From NCBI GenBank assembly GCA_963830565.1, contig CAWHMO010000010.1:62001-126000 (forward strand): 64,000 nt of DNA, written 5' to 3'. The notes beneath the pieces are model-generated. The model made no database searches, was not told the origin of the DNA, and saw nothing but the letters and a program-made list of their open reading frames with translations. The position numbers and the translations under genes are program-made. The stretch comes from DATFDN01 sp963830565. Lineage in GTDB: Bacteria > Pseudomonadota > Alphaproteobacteria > Acetobacterales > Acetobacteraceae. Of this stretch, positions 25,783 through 35,102 are shown one piece after another. Numbering within the stretch: the stretch's first letter is position 1; the number at the start of each line of letters is the position of its first letter.

Positions 25783-27063
25783 TCACTCCGCGGCCAGCCG
25801 TGGCACGAAGGCAGGTATCTCGGCGCGGCTCTCCGCCGCCATCGGACGCGGCCACCAGCGGTCCTCCCATTCCGAGAACAGGCCCTTGACCTTCGGCATC
25901 ACCTCGTCGGCGAACAGCTTGGTGTTGTAGCGGCAGAGCTCCTTGCTCATGTTCCCGAACTGCAGAAGCAGCATCAGGTGGCCCACGTTCAGGTTCCGCG
26001 CCACCTCGCGCAGCTGCTCGGCCACCTCGTCGGGGGAGCCGATGATGACGTAGCCCCGATCGACGATCGCATCCATCTCGCGCGCCACCGTGGCCATGCG
26101 CTCGCCGGTTCCCTTGCCGCGCACATTGGCATCGGCGGCCTGCCGGATCTGACTCTCGATACCGGCCCGCTGGCTGCCCTCGCTGGTGTAGCCGGGCGGC
26201 ACCGCGAAGCGCGGATCGACGTGCAGGCAGCGGCCGTAGAAATACTCGGCGGCTTCGGAATAGAGGTCGAAGGCGTGCTGACGGCTCTCGCCAACGCCCA
26301 CGAACTGAAGGAAGCCTGCCTGATAGGGGTTCCGGTCCTTGCCGAGGCGATCCATCTCGGCCCAGAACCCGTCCATGGTCGCCCGACCGGCCTTGTAGCC
26401 GTAATAGGCCAGGTAGCAGTACACGTAGTCCATGCTGGCGCACCACTGCCATGTCTCGATCGAGCCGCCGCCCGGCACCCAGACGGGGGGATGCGGGCGC
26501 TGGATCGGGCGCGGCCAGATGTTGACGTAGCGCTGCTGGTTGAAGCGGCCGTTGAAGGCGAAGGTGTCCTTCTCCTGCCAGGCGCGAACCACGAGGTCAT
26601 GCGCCTCCAGGTAACGCTGACGCAGCATCGACGGATTCTGCCCATAGGCGTAGCAGGTGTCCATCGGCGTGCCGACCGGGAAGCCCGCGATCAGCCGACC
26701 GCCGGAGATCACGTCGATCATCGCGAACTCCTCCGCCACGCGGGTCGGCGGATTGTAGAGCGCGAGCGAGTTGCCCATCACGCAGATCGCGGTCTCGGTC
26801 GTGCGCCGGGCGAGCGAGGAGGCGATCAGGTTGGGCGAGGGCATCAGGCCGTAGCCGTTGGAGTGGTGCTCGTTGACGCAGATCGCGTCGAACCCGCAAT
26901 CGGCGGCGTATTCGAGCTCGTCCATGAAGTCGTTGTACATGTGATGAGCGCGCTTCGGGTCGAACAGCGAGGAGTGGATGTCCACCCACACCGAGGGATG
27001 CTTGTCGCGGAAATCGTCCGGCAGCTCGGTGTATGGCATAAGATGGAACCACATCAGCTTCAT
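25783..27063 (-). CDS. LLM class flavin-dependent oxidoreductase
   Basis: A 426-aa luciferase-like monooxygenase. Typical barrel features: CVNEHHSNGYGLMPSPNLIA, MIDVISGGRLIAGFPVGTP, PHPPVWVPGGGSIETWQW and VIIGSPDEVAEQLRE near the end. Uses reduced FMN supplied by a separate reductase, not seen here. With two adjacent hydrolases it may act in degradation of an aromatic or ester compound; that is inference. ATG 27063 (MKLMWFHLMPY). Confidence 0.9.
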   Translation of the reverse strand: MKLMWFHLMPYTELPDDFRDKHPSVWVDIHSSLFDPKRAHHMYNDFMDELEYAADCGFDAICVNEHHSNGYGLMPSPNLIASSLARRTTETAICVMGNSLALYNPPTRVAEEFAMIDVISGGRLIAGFPVGTPMDTCYAYGQNPSMLRQRYLEAHDLVVRAWQEKDTFAFNGRFNQQRYVNIWPRPIQRPHPPVWVPGGGSIETWQWCASMDYVYCYLAYYGYKAGRATMDGFWAEMDRLGKDRNPYQAGFLQFVGVGESRQHAFDLYSEAAEYFYGRCLHVDPRFAVPPGYTSEGSQRAGIESQIRQAADANVRGKGTGERMATVAREMDAIVDRGYVIIGSPDEVAEQLREVARNLNVGHLMLLLQFGNMSKELCRYNTKLFADEVMPKVKGLFSEWEDRWWPRPMAAESRAEIPAFVPRLAAE

Positions 27064-27142
27064 AACACGCCTCGATCATGGGCCCGCCGAGGGCGGGGTA
27101 GCGGCAAGTAGCACGCGCTTCGCGGGCGTCGTCAACCGGTCG

Positions 27143-27805
27143 TCACTCGGCCGATCCGGGAGCCACGAGGGGAACGAAACTGACCGCGAGCACGCTGCGC
27201 TCGCACACGATCCCGGCCTGGTTCCGCTCGATCAGGCGCAGATCCTGCTCTGTCCCCGGCGATCCCACGGGGATGACCATGCGCCCCGGCGCGCCGAGTT
27301 GACCGATCAGCGCAGGCGGTACGTCGGTCGCCGCGGCCGTGACGATGATCGCATCGAACGGCGCCGCCTCCGGCCAGCCCGCCGCCCCATCGCCGACGCG
27401 CAGCACGACGTTGTCCAACCCCGCGAACGCCAGCACCTCCCGGGCGCCGCGCGACAGGGCGGGAATGGTCTCAATCGAGAATACCTCACGCCCGAGGCGT
27501 GCCAGTATCGCCGCCTGGTAGCCCGAGCCGGTCCCGACCTCTAGCACGCGCGCATCCGGAAGGAGATCGAGCAGGTCGGTCATCAGCGCCACGATGAAGG
27601 GTTGCGAGATGGTCTGGCCATGGCCGATGGGATGCGGCGCGTCGGCGTACGCCCGAGCCGCGGCCGAGGCCGGCATGAAAGCGGCCCGGTCGGTGGCACG
27701 CAGGGCATCCAGCACGCGAGGGCTGAACGCGGAACGCCCGGTCCAAGCGGCGGTCGCCCGCGCTTCCGCTTCGATATGCGCGATCAGCTTGTCGATCCTG
27801 TCCAT
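27143..27805 (-). CDS. pcm: Protein-L-isoaspartate O-methyltransferase
   Basis: Repairs isoaspartyl damage using SAM. The 220-aa protein has the Pcm signature HPIGHGQTISQPFIVALMTDLL and SAM motif VLEVGTGSGYQAAILARLG, then GWPEAAPFDAIIVTAA and LGAPGRMVIPVG. Start MDRIDKLIAHIEAEA at 27805; a much longer open frame upstream is dismissed because family homology begins here. Divergent from the oxygenase gene. Confidence 0.93.
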   Translation of the reverse strand: MDRIDKLIAHIEAEARATAAWTGRSAFSPRVLDALRATDRAAFMPASAAARAYADAPHPIGHGQTISQPFIVALMTDLLDLLPDARVLEVGTGSGYQAAILARLGREVFSIETIPALSRGAREVLAFAGLDNVVLRVGDGAAGWPEAAPFDAIIVTAAATDVPPALIGQLGAPGRMVIPVGSPGTEQDLRLIERNQAGIVCERSVLAVSFVPLVAPGSAE

Positions 27806-27917
27806 CGGTCGCCCTGCCCTGACGTTAACGCTGGATCGGCGAGGCGGTGCCCCGCCGCGGCTTTGCCCGTTGGGATGCGCGGTGTAGCGTTCTGCCAGCA
27901 GCACAGGGAAAGCGCCG

Positions 27918-29120
27918 ATGGACGTCCACGCGCCCGCCCAGCCCGAACAAGCGAATGCCGAGACGGAGCATGTGGCCCGCGCCCGCGGGTTGATCCCATT
28001 GCTGCGCGAGGCCGGACCAACGATCGACGCGATCCGCGAGCTGCCCCCCGAAGTGCTGGACGCGATGCACGGCGCGCACCTGTTCCGCCTGCTTCTGCCG
28101 CGCTCCGTGGGCGGACTGGAACTGCTGCCAGCGGAGTATATCCAGTGCGTCGAGGCGATCGCGATGGGCGATGCCAGCACCGCCTGGTGCATGAACCAGA
28201 ACTCGGGCTGCTCCTTGACCGCAGCCTATCTGGCTCCCGAGGTCGCCCGGCGCATGTTCGGCGGCCCGCGCGACGTGCTCGCCTGGGGCCAAGCGCGCGG
28301 CCGGGCGCGAGCGGACAAGGTGCCGGGCGGCTGGCGCGTCACCGGCACTTGGCTGTTCGCCAGCGGCAGCCGGCACGCGACGTGGCTGGGCGCGCACTGC
28401 CCCGTGTTCGACGCGGAGGGCACGCAGGGCCGCACGCCGGAAGGCGCCGCGATCGAGCGCACCATGCTGTTCCCGCGCGAGAAGGCGATGATCGAGGATG
28501 TGTGGCAGGTGGTGGGGCTGCGCGGCACGGGCAGCGACACCTACTCGGTCGAGGATCTGTTCGTGGCCGACGACTACGCCGCCGAACGCGACAATACGGA
28601 GGAGCGGCGGGAAGACGGCCTGCTCTACCGCTTCACCACCACGAACATCTACGCCTCCGGCTTCGGAGCGGTCGGCCTCGGCGTGGCGCGGGGGATGCTG
28701 GACGACTTCGTGCGTCTCGCCTCGGCCAAGACCCCCGCGCTGACACAGACCGCGCTGCGCGACAGCGCGGTGGTGCAGTGGCTGGTCGGCGTGTCGGACG
28801 CGCGGCTGCGCGCCGCGCGCACCTTGCTGATCGCGGCGCTCGAGCGGGCGCAGGCCGGCGCGGCCGCACGCGGGCATCTGACCTTCCAGGATCGGGTGGA
28901 CATCCGCCAAGCGTCCACCTTCGCAATCCATGACGCGCGCGAGGTGGTCAACGCGGTCTGGCACCAGGCGGGCGCAACGGCGATCTTCGACAATGGACCA
29001 TTCGAGCGGCGCTTCCGCGACATGAACACGGTTTCCCAGCAGGCGCAGGGCCGCGCCTCGCACCTGGAGACGGTAGGACAATACATGTTGGGGATGGAGC
29101 CAGGCACCCGCTGGCTGTGA
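27918..29120 (+). CDS. Acyl-CoA dehydrogenase-fold flavin oxygenase (HsaA/HpaB-like group D)
   Basis: 400 aa of the acyl-CoA dehydrogenase superfamily. It has PRSVGGLELLPAEYIQCVE, MGDASTAWCMNQNSG, VTGTWLFASGSRHATWLGA and VVGLRGTGSDTYSVEDLFV. The small-substrate variant lacks the acyl-CoA catalytic Glu context and resembles two-component flavin monooxygenases and related dehydrogenases. FMN/FAD-dependent. Start 27918 with an A/G-rich leader. Exact reaction unknown. Confidence 0.82.
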   Translation: MDVHAPAQPEQANAETEHVARARGLIPLLREAGPTIDAIRELPPEVLDAMHGAHLFRLLLPRSVGGLELLPAEYIQCVEAIAMGDASTAWCMNQNSGCSLTAAYLAPEVARRMFGGPRDVLAWGQARGRARADKVPGGWRVTGTWLFASGSRHATWLGAHCPVFDAEGTQGRTPEGAAIERTMLFPREKAMIEDVWQVVGLRGTGSDTYSVEDLFVADDYAAERDNTEERREDGLLYRFTTTNIYASGFGAVGLGVARGMLDDFVRLASAKTPALTQTALRDSAVVQWLVGVSDARLRAARTLLIAALERAQAGAAARGHLTFQDRVDIRQASTFAIHDAREVVNAVWHQAGATAIFDNGPFERRFRDMNTVSQQAQGRASHLETVGQYMLGMEPGTRWL

Positions 29121-29199
29121 TCAGCGGGTGCGCATTGCCGGCCAGGTAAGCTCACGTCAACATCTTCTCGGGTACGCTGCGCAGCGGAGGTGATCCCCC

Positions 29200-30093
29200 G
29201 TGATGCTTCGCAGCATGCAAGGCTGGCTGGCTCGCCAGCACCAGCCCTGTCCCGTCGAGATGCCGGAGCCAGACCCTGCGTCGGCGCCACCGAGAATCGT
29301 GTCAGGGGCGTCGTTCGTGCGCCCGGACTGGCTGCCCGAGCGCATGGCGGTCGCCGATACCTTGTGGGGCGAGGGGTTTATCCTGCCCGGCGGCGAGGAC
29401 GAGGTGTTGCGGCTGGCCAAGCCGCTCGGCCTGTCGGCCGCGTGCAGTGTCCTGCTGCTCGGCTGCGGCGGCGGCGGTCCGGCGCGGTGCCTGGCGGAGC
29501 GGCTCGGGGCGTGGGTCAGCGGGTTCGAGCGCGATCCCGCCCTGGTAGCCGCAGCAACGCGGCGGTGCACGGCGACCGGTCTTGGGCGTCGCGCCCAGAT
29601 CGGAGCTTGGGACCCGGCCGCGCCACGCTTCCCCGCCCGTGCCTACCACCATGGCCTCGCGCTCGAGCCGCTCGGCCAAGGCGGGGCAGCGACCGTCTTT
29701 GCGGCCATCGCGGCCGCGTTGCGGCCGGGCAGCAACTTCGTCCTGGTTGAGGTCGTTACCGGCGACGAAGCCGGGGGCGATCCGGCTCCGCTCGCCGACT
29801 GGCTCCGCGTCGAGCGCCGCGAACGGCCGCCCACGGCCGCGACGATCACGCGCGCGCTGGAGGAACTTAACTTCGACGTCCGGGTGATCGAGGACCTGAC
29901 GCAGCGCCATGTCGGGCTGACGGTGCGCGGCTGGCACGAGCTGGTGCGGGCGATGAGCGCCGAGCGGCCGACGCCGGCTCGGGCCGCGCCCTTAGTACGA
30001 GAGGCGGAGCGTTGGTTGCGTCGCGTCCGGCTGATGCGCGCGGGACATTTGCAGTTGATGCGCTGGCACGCGCTCGGGCGCGAGGTGGCCTAA
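29200..30093 (+). CDS. SAM-dependent methyltransferase-like protein
   Basis: 297 aa. The SAM-binding loop is VLLLGCGGGGPARCLAERLG (~residue 85), followed by acidic FERDPALVAAA and LRPGSNFVLVEVV. C-terminal part (TITRALEELNFDVRVIEDLT ... WLRRVRLMRAGHLQLMRWHA) resembles methyltransferases of the UbiE-like class. GTG 29200 or ATG 29203, both after a strong GGAGGTGATC. Overlaps the convergent methyltransferase by 4 nt. Substrate unknown. Confidence 0.75.
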   Translation: MMLRSMQGWLARQHQPCPVEMPEPDPASAPPRIVSGASFVRPDWLPERMAVADTLWGEGFILPGGEDEVLRLAKPLGLSAACSVLLLGCGGGGPARCLAERLGAWVSGFERDPALVAAATRRCTATGLGRRAQIGAWDPAAPRFPARAYHHGLALEPLGQGGAATVFAAIAAALRPGSNFVLVEVVTGDEAGGDPAPLADWLRVERRERPPTAATITRALEELNFDVRVIEDLTQRHVGLTVRGWHELVRAMSAERPTPARAAPLVREAERWLRRVRLMRAGHLQLMRWHALGREVA

Positions 30094-30806
30094 CCCGCGC
30101 CTGCCTCGGCCAGGATCAGGCGCCGCCGCGATGCGGGCCGCAGCGGCAGGCCGGCATACGCGTCCTTCACCGCCTCGGTGATGATGACCCCGGCGAGGGC
30201 CGGTGCGACGCGCCGCCCCGTCCGCTCCAGCAGCGGACCGCTGCGGAGCACGACGCGCCGTTTCGTTGGCGGCAAGTAGAGCGCCGCATCGCGCCGCTCG
30301 ACCCGGAACATCGCGCCGGCGAGCAGGCGGCCGACCTGCCCATGCGAGTAGGGCGCTCCATGCCCGAACGGCGTCGATTTAAGATAGGCCCACAGGCCTG
30401 TTCGATTGGGTGCGACGATCAGCAGTCTCCCGTCATCCTTCAGCACGCGCCACAGCTCGCGCAGCAGCCGCCGCGCGTTCTCGGCCGCCTCCAGCCCATG
30501 GATCAGCAGGATGTGGTCGAAGACGAGGTCGGGGAACGGCAGGGCGTCCTCCTCGGCGGTGCAGCTCAGCCCCGGCGCCCCGGCGGGCCAGCGGATGGCG
30601 CCCATCTGCGCCGGCGTCAGCGCGACGCAGCGCGCGCCCTGATCGCGCCACAGCCGCAAGTATGGCTGCGCGTATCCCAGGCCCAGCACCGCCCGACCTT
30701 CCAGATCGGGCCATATCAAGGCGAGGCGCGCCCGCAGCAGGCGCGCCGTCACCGCCCCTCGGGCCGTGCCGTAGAAATCCGCCGCCAGATGCGCATCGGC
30801 TGCCAT
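30090..30806 (-). CDS. Class I SAM-dependent methyltransferase (type 11)
   Basis: A 238-aa protein: AVLGLGYAQPYLRLWRDQG as SAM motif I, then EEDALPFPDLVFDHILLIHG and LLRELWRVLKDDGRLLIVAP, classic methyltransferase_11 features. Divergent from gloB with a 60-bp gap; in many alphaproteobacteria this methyltransferase neighbours gloB in the same arrangement. Substrate unknown. Confidence 0.85.
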   Translation of the reverse strand: MAADAHLAADFYGTARGAVTARLLRARLALIWPDLEGRAVLGLGYAQPYLRLWRDQGARCVALTPAQMGAIRWPAGAPGLSCTAEEDALPFPDLVFDHILLIHGLEAAENARRLLRELWRVLKDDGRLLIVAPNRTGLWAYLKSTPFGHGAPYSHGQVGRLLAGAMFRVERRDAALYLPPTKRRVVLRSGPLLERTGRRVAPALAGVIITEAVKDAYAGLPLRPASRRRLILAEAGAG

Positions 30807-30866
30807 GGGTAACGTTATAGCACCTGCACGGCTGGCGGGGGGACGAAGCCGATGCTAGGGTCAAGC

Positions 30867-31592
30867 ATGTCCGTCACAGCCGAACCAGTTCCGATCCTGA
30901 GCGACAATTATGCCTGGATGCTGCGCGATGCAGCCTCGGGCGCCGTCGCCATCGTCGATCCCGCCGATCCCGACCCGATCATCGCCGCGATCGAGCGCGC
31001 GGGCGGCCGGCTCGACATGATCCTGCTCACCCATCATCACGCCGACCACGTCGCCGGGACGGATGCGGTGCGCGCGCGGTTCAACTGTCCGGTGGTGGGC
31101 GCCGCGGCGGACGCGCACCGGCTGCCTCGGCTGGACCAGGCGGTTCGCGAGGGCGACACGGTCCGCTTCGGCGGGGCCGAGGCACAGGTGATCGATACGC
31201 CCGGCCATACCCGGGGGCAGATCAACTTCTTTTTCCCCGATGGCGGCGTGCTGCTCTCGGGCGACACGCTGTTCAGCCTGGGCTGCGGGCGCCTGATCGA
31301 GGGCACGGCCGAGGAGATGTTCGCCTCGCTGCGCAAGCTCGCCGCGCTGCCGGCCGATACGCTCGTCTGCTGCGGTCACGAATATACCGCGAGCAACGCG
31401 CGCTTCGCGCTGACGGTGGAGCCGGACAACGCGGCGCTGCGGGCGCGCGCCGAGGAGGTGCGGCGCCAGCGCGAAGCCAACCAGCCCACCGTGCCATCGC
31501 GACTCGGCGACGAGATGGCGGCCAACCCCTTCCTGCGCGCTCCGGACGCGGCGAGCTTCGCCCGCGTGCGCGCCCAGAAGGACGCATTCTGA
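30867..31592 (+). CDS. gloB: Hydroxyacylglutathione hydrolase (glyoxalase II)
   Basis: Metallo-beta-lactamase-fold hydrolase that splits S-lactoylglutathione to D-lactate and glutathione. The 241-aa protein has the THHHADHVAGTD metal motif, DTPGHTRGQINFFF, SGDTLFSLGCGRLIEG and CGHEYTASNARFALTVEPDN. ATG 30867 (MSVTAEPVPILSDNY) is preferred; ATG 30852 is possible. Followed 24 nt later by a GST gene, also glutathione-linked. Confidence 0.95.
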   Translation: MSVTAEPVPILSDNYAWMLRDAASGAVAIVDPADPDPIIAAIERAGGRLDMILLTHHHADHVAGTDAVRARFNCPVVGAAADAHRLPRLDQAVREGDTVRFGGAEAQVIDTPGHTRGQINFFFPDGGVLLSGDTLFSLGCGRLIEGTAEEMFASLRKLAALPADTLVCCGHEYTASNARFALTVEPDNAALRARAEEVRRQREANQPTVPSRLGDEMAANPFLRAPDAASFARVRAQKDAF

Positions 31593-31616
31593 GGACGCCT
31601 TCCGAGGAGCGTTGCC

Positions 31617-32216
31617 GTGAAGCTGTTCTACTCGCCGACCAGCCCCTTCGTGCGCAAGGTGATGGCCTGTGCGATCACGCGCGGCATCGACGGGCGCATT
31701 GAAACAATTCGCGCCAACCCCCACGAGTCGCCGCCGGCCCTGCTGGAGGCCAACCCGCTGTCGAGAGTGCCATGTCTGGTCGCCGATGATGGCTTGGCGC
31801 TGTTCGATAGCCCGGTGATCTGCGAATTCCTCGACAGCATCGGGGACGCCGCCAGGCTATTCCCGCCTGCCGGCCCGGCTCGTTGGCGGGCGCTGAAGCA
31901 GCAGGCCACGGGCGACGGCATCCTGGATGCGGCGGTCGGGCGTCGGGGCGAGATGTCGAATCCCGTTGAGGCGGCACGTCGGGCCTGGATGGACCGCCAG
32001 AAGGCCGTAGTCGATCGCTCGCTGGCCCAACTGGAGGCCGATCCGCCGCACGGTGTCCTCGATATCGGCACCATCACCCTGGCTTGCGCCCTGGGCTATC
32101 TCGACTTCCGCTTCAACGCCGAGCCCTGGCGTGATGCTCATTCGCACCTGGCCAGTTGGTTCGCCGGTATCGCCGAGCACCCGGCGATCGCGCGCACCAC
32201 GCCGCGGGAGGGCTGA
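31617..32216 (+). CDS. Glutathione S-transferase family protein
   Basis: 199 aa with a thioredoxin-fold N-terminus (MKLFYSPTSPFVRKVMACAI, NPLSRVPCLVADDGLALFDS with cis-Pro and the glutathione-contacting DS pair) and an alpha-helical C-terminal domain (DIGTITLACALGYLDFRF). GTG start. Probably co-transcribed with gloB. Activity on particular electrophiles cannot be predicted. Confidence 0.9.
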   Translation: MKLFYSPTSPFVRKVMACAITRGIDGRIETIRANPHESPPALLEANPLSRVPCLVADDGLALFDSPVICEFLDSIGDAARLFPPAGPARWRALKQQATGDGILDAAVGRRGEMSNPVEAARRAWMDRQKAVVDRSLAQLEADPPHGVLDIGTITLACALGYLDFRFNAEPWRDAHSHLASWFAGIAEHPAIARTTPREG

Positions 32217-32220
32217 GCTT

Positions 32221-32721
32221 TCAGCGCCGGTCGGACAGTTCCCTTGTGGTGCGCACCGCCTCGGCGACCTGCCCGGGCGGCGTTTCCGCCGCCCCGGCCC
32301 CCAGCTTCACCGCGCCGTCAGGCTGCGGCACGGCGATCGGCTTCACCTCCACCGGCGCGATCCCGGACTTCTTCATGCCTAACGTGTTGGCGACCTTCGG
32401 ACTCACGTCCATCAGCCGTCCGCGCGCGTAAGGGCCCCGGTCTTCCACCTGCACGGTTGCCGACTTGCCGCTTTCGGTATTGACCACCTTCGCGGTGGTG
32501 CCGAGCGGCAGCGTCTTGCTGGCAGCGACGTCGGAATGTGGGCTGTAGGCGCGGCCGTCGGCCATCTTGTGACCGTTGAATCGCTCGGAATAGAAAGACG
32601 CCTTGCCGCGCTCGGTGTGCCCGGATCGATCCACCGGAGTGGCTTGAGCTCCGGACGACGAAATAAGGCCGACCATGCCGATCACGGCGAGGCCCGGCAA
32701 CCCAGCAGATTTCACCCTCAT
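32221..32721 (-). CDS. RlpA-like septal ring lytic transglycosylase family protein
   Basis: 166 aa. N-terminal signal peptide (KSAGLPGLAVIGMVGLISSS) then a double-psi beta-barrel: GKASFYSERFNGHKMADGRA, AASKTLPLGTTAKVVNTES, and VEDRGPYARGRLMDVSP with the catalytic Asp region. No SPOR domain; the tail is short and acidic. Exported to the periplasm where RlpA acts on denuded septal peptidoglycan. Convergent with GST. Confidence 0.9.
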   Translation of the reverse strand: MRVKSAGLPGLAVIGMVGLISSSGAQATPVDRSGHTERGKASFYSERFNGHKMADGRAYSPHSDVAASKTLPLGTTAKVVNTESGKSATVQVEDRGPYARGRLMDVSPKVANTLGMKKSGIAPVEVKPIAVPQPDGAVKLGAGAAETPPGQVAEAVRTTRELSDRR

Positions 32722-32846
32722 TCCATTCCCCTCCGCGTTTGTTCCGGACGGGAGACGCCCGTGTCCATTGATGGTTTCCCCCTCGCGCCTTCGTCAACGG
32801 GCCCGGTTGCGAGTGCGCCGGGTTCTGCCTATAACCCGCCCGCTGC

Positions 32847-32934
32847 GGAGAGGTGCCGGAGCGGTCGATCGGGGCGGTCTCGAAAACCGTTGTGCGTGCA
32901 AGCGTACCCGTGGGTTCGAATCCCACCCTCTCCG
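32847..32934 (+). tRNA. tRNA-Ser(CGA)
   Basis: An 88-nt class II tRNA. Acceptor GGAGAGG pairs with CCTCTCC, discriminator G. Anticodon stem GCGGT/ACCGT closes loop CTCGAAA, so the anticodon is CGA. A long variable arm and T-loop GGTTCGAATCCC are present. CCA is not encoded (CCG follows). It stands at the left edge of the phage/IS patchwork, a usual position for a tRNA integration site. Confidence 0.93.
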
Positions 32935-33362
32935 CCGGAATTTCACAATAGTTCATTGATTCTCCTTTGTATCTGCTGTCGTCTTGCCTTTTTACCCCCA
33001 TCCCTACCCCCAACTGTGCGAAGCTAGGCAGCTCGCCGTTTTACGCATCTCCTTGCCCGAGCCTCGGAGCCGAGGCGACTCTCGCAAGCGCGGGCGAAAC
33101 CACCCCTAGCCGACCGACCGCAGAGGCCTGGGTAGGCGCGGTTCAGGCCCTCGCCGACCCCGGGGGAAGGTCAAAAGTATGGGCGCGATCCCCTTTACCG
33201 GGTCGGGTCCCCACGTGTGTGGGCGCGAAATTCGGTGTTTGTGGGCGCGCAGCCGAATGCCGACCTGGCGACCGAATCAAGATCAGGGAGCCAGCACCAC
33301 CGCCGGGTTGCCGCCAGGCGTGCAACTGGGGCTGAGAACGGACCGCATCCCCCTACCCAAGC
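32935..33362. other. Gene-free interval after tRNA-Ser
   Basis: About 430 bp with no supported gene. It is locally AT-richer just after the tRNA (TTCATTGATTCTCC), then holds near-duplicated phrases GTGTGTGGGCGCGAAATTCG and GTTTGTGGGCGCGCAGCC at ~33217-33260. No second copy of the tRNA 3' end was seen. Confidence 0.5.
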
Positions 33363-33910
33363 TCAATGGCCAAGGCCTGCCGGACCTGCTGCCAGGAACT
33401 CCTGTAGGCTGCGCTTGGGATATCCATCCTGCCCCGTGAACTGATCAGGTGCGGGAGCGGGTTCGCGTTGCCCCAGCCTTGATCGGCTGGCCGGCGAGAG
33501 GCCAAACTCGCTGCCGATCCGCAGCATCTGCTCGATGGCCTTGTTGCGGACCAGGAACCAGGGATTGCGCACGAGGCCGCGGTCCCTGGACTCGACGACC
33601 AGGCCCTCTCGCCGGAGCTCACGCTCCGCCTGCACGTAGTCGCCCCACGCGGTGCACCACGCTGCGAGGAGATCCAGATCAAGGACCGTGATGATCCCGA
33701 GCGCGCGCAGCTCCGCTGTCAGTCTCGTCCACTCGATCCGCGCGTCCTCACCGAGGTGGGCCGGGGGCTCGGTACACGGTGGCGACGGTCGGCTGAGGCT
33801 CGTGCGTCGGCCGCTTCCGCCTGCCGGGGTTTCCGTGAAGCTTCGCCATCAGGCTTGGCTGCGGCTTTCGGCCTCTCATTGCTAGACACCTGCTGTTCGG
33901 TGCCCCGTAT
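33363..33910 (-). pseudogene. Phage terminase small subunit, P27 family (remnant)
   Basis: The main frame reads CTEPPAHLGEDARIEWTRL, then LTAELRALGIITVLDLDLLA, AAWCTAWGDYVQAERELRRE and AIEQMLRIGSEFGLSPASRS, the P27 terminase small-subunit pattern. The N-terminal part (SNERPKAAAKPDGEASRKPR) lies in another frame, so at least one frameshift separates them. A complete phage context is absent, and only a large-terminase scrap is found 9 kb away. Residual prophage DNA beside a tRNA gene. Confidence 0.75.
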
Positions 33911-35102
33911 CATACCGCGGCAGTTCAGAATAGCGCTCGTGACGATGCACCTGCTCGCCGTCAGCTGTGCCGCTCGGCCGCCAGAATCTCCCCTTCAGCG
34001 TGAGTTTCGGCGGCCCCGCGCGCGTGTACGCACCAAACGTCGGCGAAACGGCTCCCTTCCTAAAATCGAAAATCGAGGCCTTAGTCCGACGCACCTAATC
34101 CACCTGAACCACCCATCGGGAGGATCTACCGTCGCTCACCGGGACCTCGGTAGATTAGCCGGATTAGGTGACGGTGTCCCTCCTGGTCTTGACCTCGGCG
34201 ATCGCGTGCTCGTGGCATCTCGCAACAGAGGCGCATTTGGAGGGGTCGAGGCTGGGAAGGTGCCCAGGCCGAGTGCTCCGGCAGCGCCTCACTGCAAGGC
34301 GACGCGCATGGCGCCTGCGGGCGCGCCACGCACCTCGCCCACCTGCGCCACGGCGGCAATCCGGCTATCGAATGGTGGATCGGCACTGTGGGGGGCGCCG
34401 CGTCGCCCGCGACAACGCCTGGTCGCGCAAGCAGTCCGAGCGGACGCTTGGTGCTGCGGTCGCGCTGCTCATGACAGTGGGCCGGGTGGGCCGCGCCGGG
34501 GATAAGGTAGGTCACCTTCGCCGGGTCGACTGCGAGACGTCAGTCCTTCATGACCGACGATGGCAGTGCCGCCGGCCTGGATGGCTTCCTCGCCGGGCCG
34601 CTGTGCGCGGACCGCGGTGGCTGACGCGCTACAGTGCAGATGGAGGGCTGTTCTCGACGCGCTCGCGGCGCGAGAACGCTGCTCCCGAGCTCCGATAGGG
34701 CGACTTCGAGGACATCGCCGATTTTTCGAATCCACCGCCCCGACACCGGGTTATGCGGCACGCTCGACGGCTTGATGAAGCCGACTGGCGCGGCGCTGCA
34801 GTTTCTGAGGAACGCGACCGTGAATGAATCAGTTCGCACCGGACGGATGGCGCGACCGTTCGGATCAATTTCGACGCTCGGTGTCGCTGATTGATCATGG
34901 CAGTGGCCGGGCCATGACCGATGACAACACCGCCACCGGCTCGACAGCCTCCTCCCTGGTCCGCTGTCAGCAGGCTGAATTCGCTCACTCGAGCTGTGAC
35001 ATCTCAGCAGGCCGCCCAGCCATCCGCCCAGCGGCGTGGGACCTGCAATCGCGCGATAGCGCGACGGAGCAGGTGGCATGGATCAATGACCGGCCGGGCC
35101 GT
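33911..35102. other. Degenerate 1.2-kb interval
   Basis: Open frames exist on both strands but none carries a recognisable domain, RBS plus start, or consistent codon use. A short stretch at ~34965-35005 (GTCAGCAGGCTGAATTCG ... CTGTGACATCTCAG) loosely resembles 46537-46575 (GTCAGCAGAGGCTGAATCG ... CTGTGACACCTG), suggesting traces of a shared mobile element. Otherwise nothing supportable. Confidence 0.5.

Noticed and set aside
32847..33362. An attL/attR pair at tRNA-Ser
   Set aside because: I looked for a second copy of the tRNA 3' end (GGTTCGAATCCCACCCTCT) in the window and saw none, and no integrase gene is present.
33882..34094. A 70-codon minus-strand frame with AGPPKLTLKGRFWRPSG
   Set aside because: No family match I can name, no RBS, and it lies in degenerate DNA; not reported as a gene.
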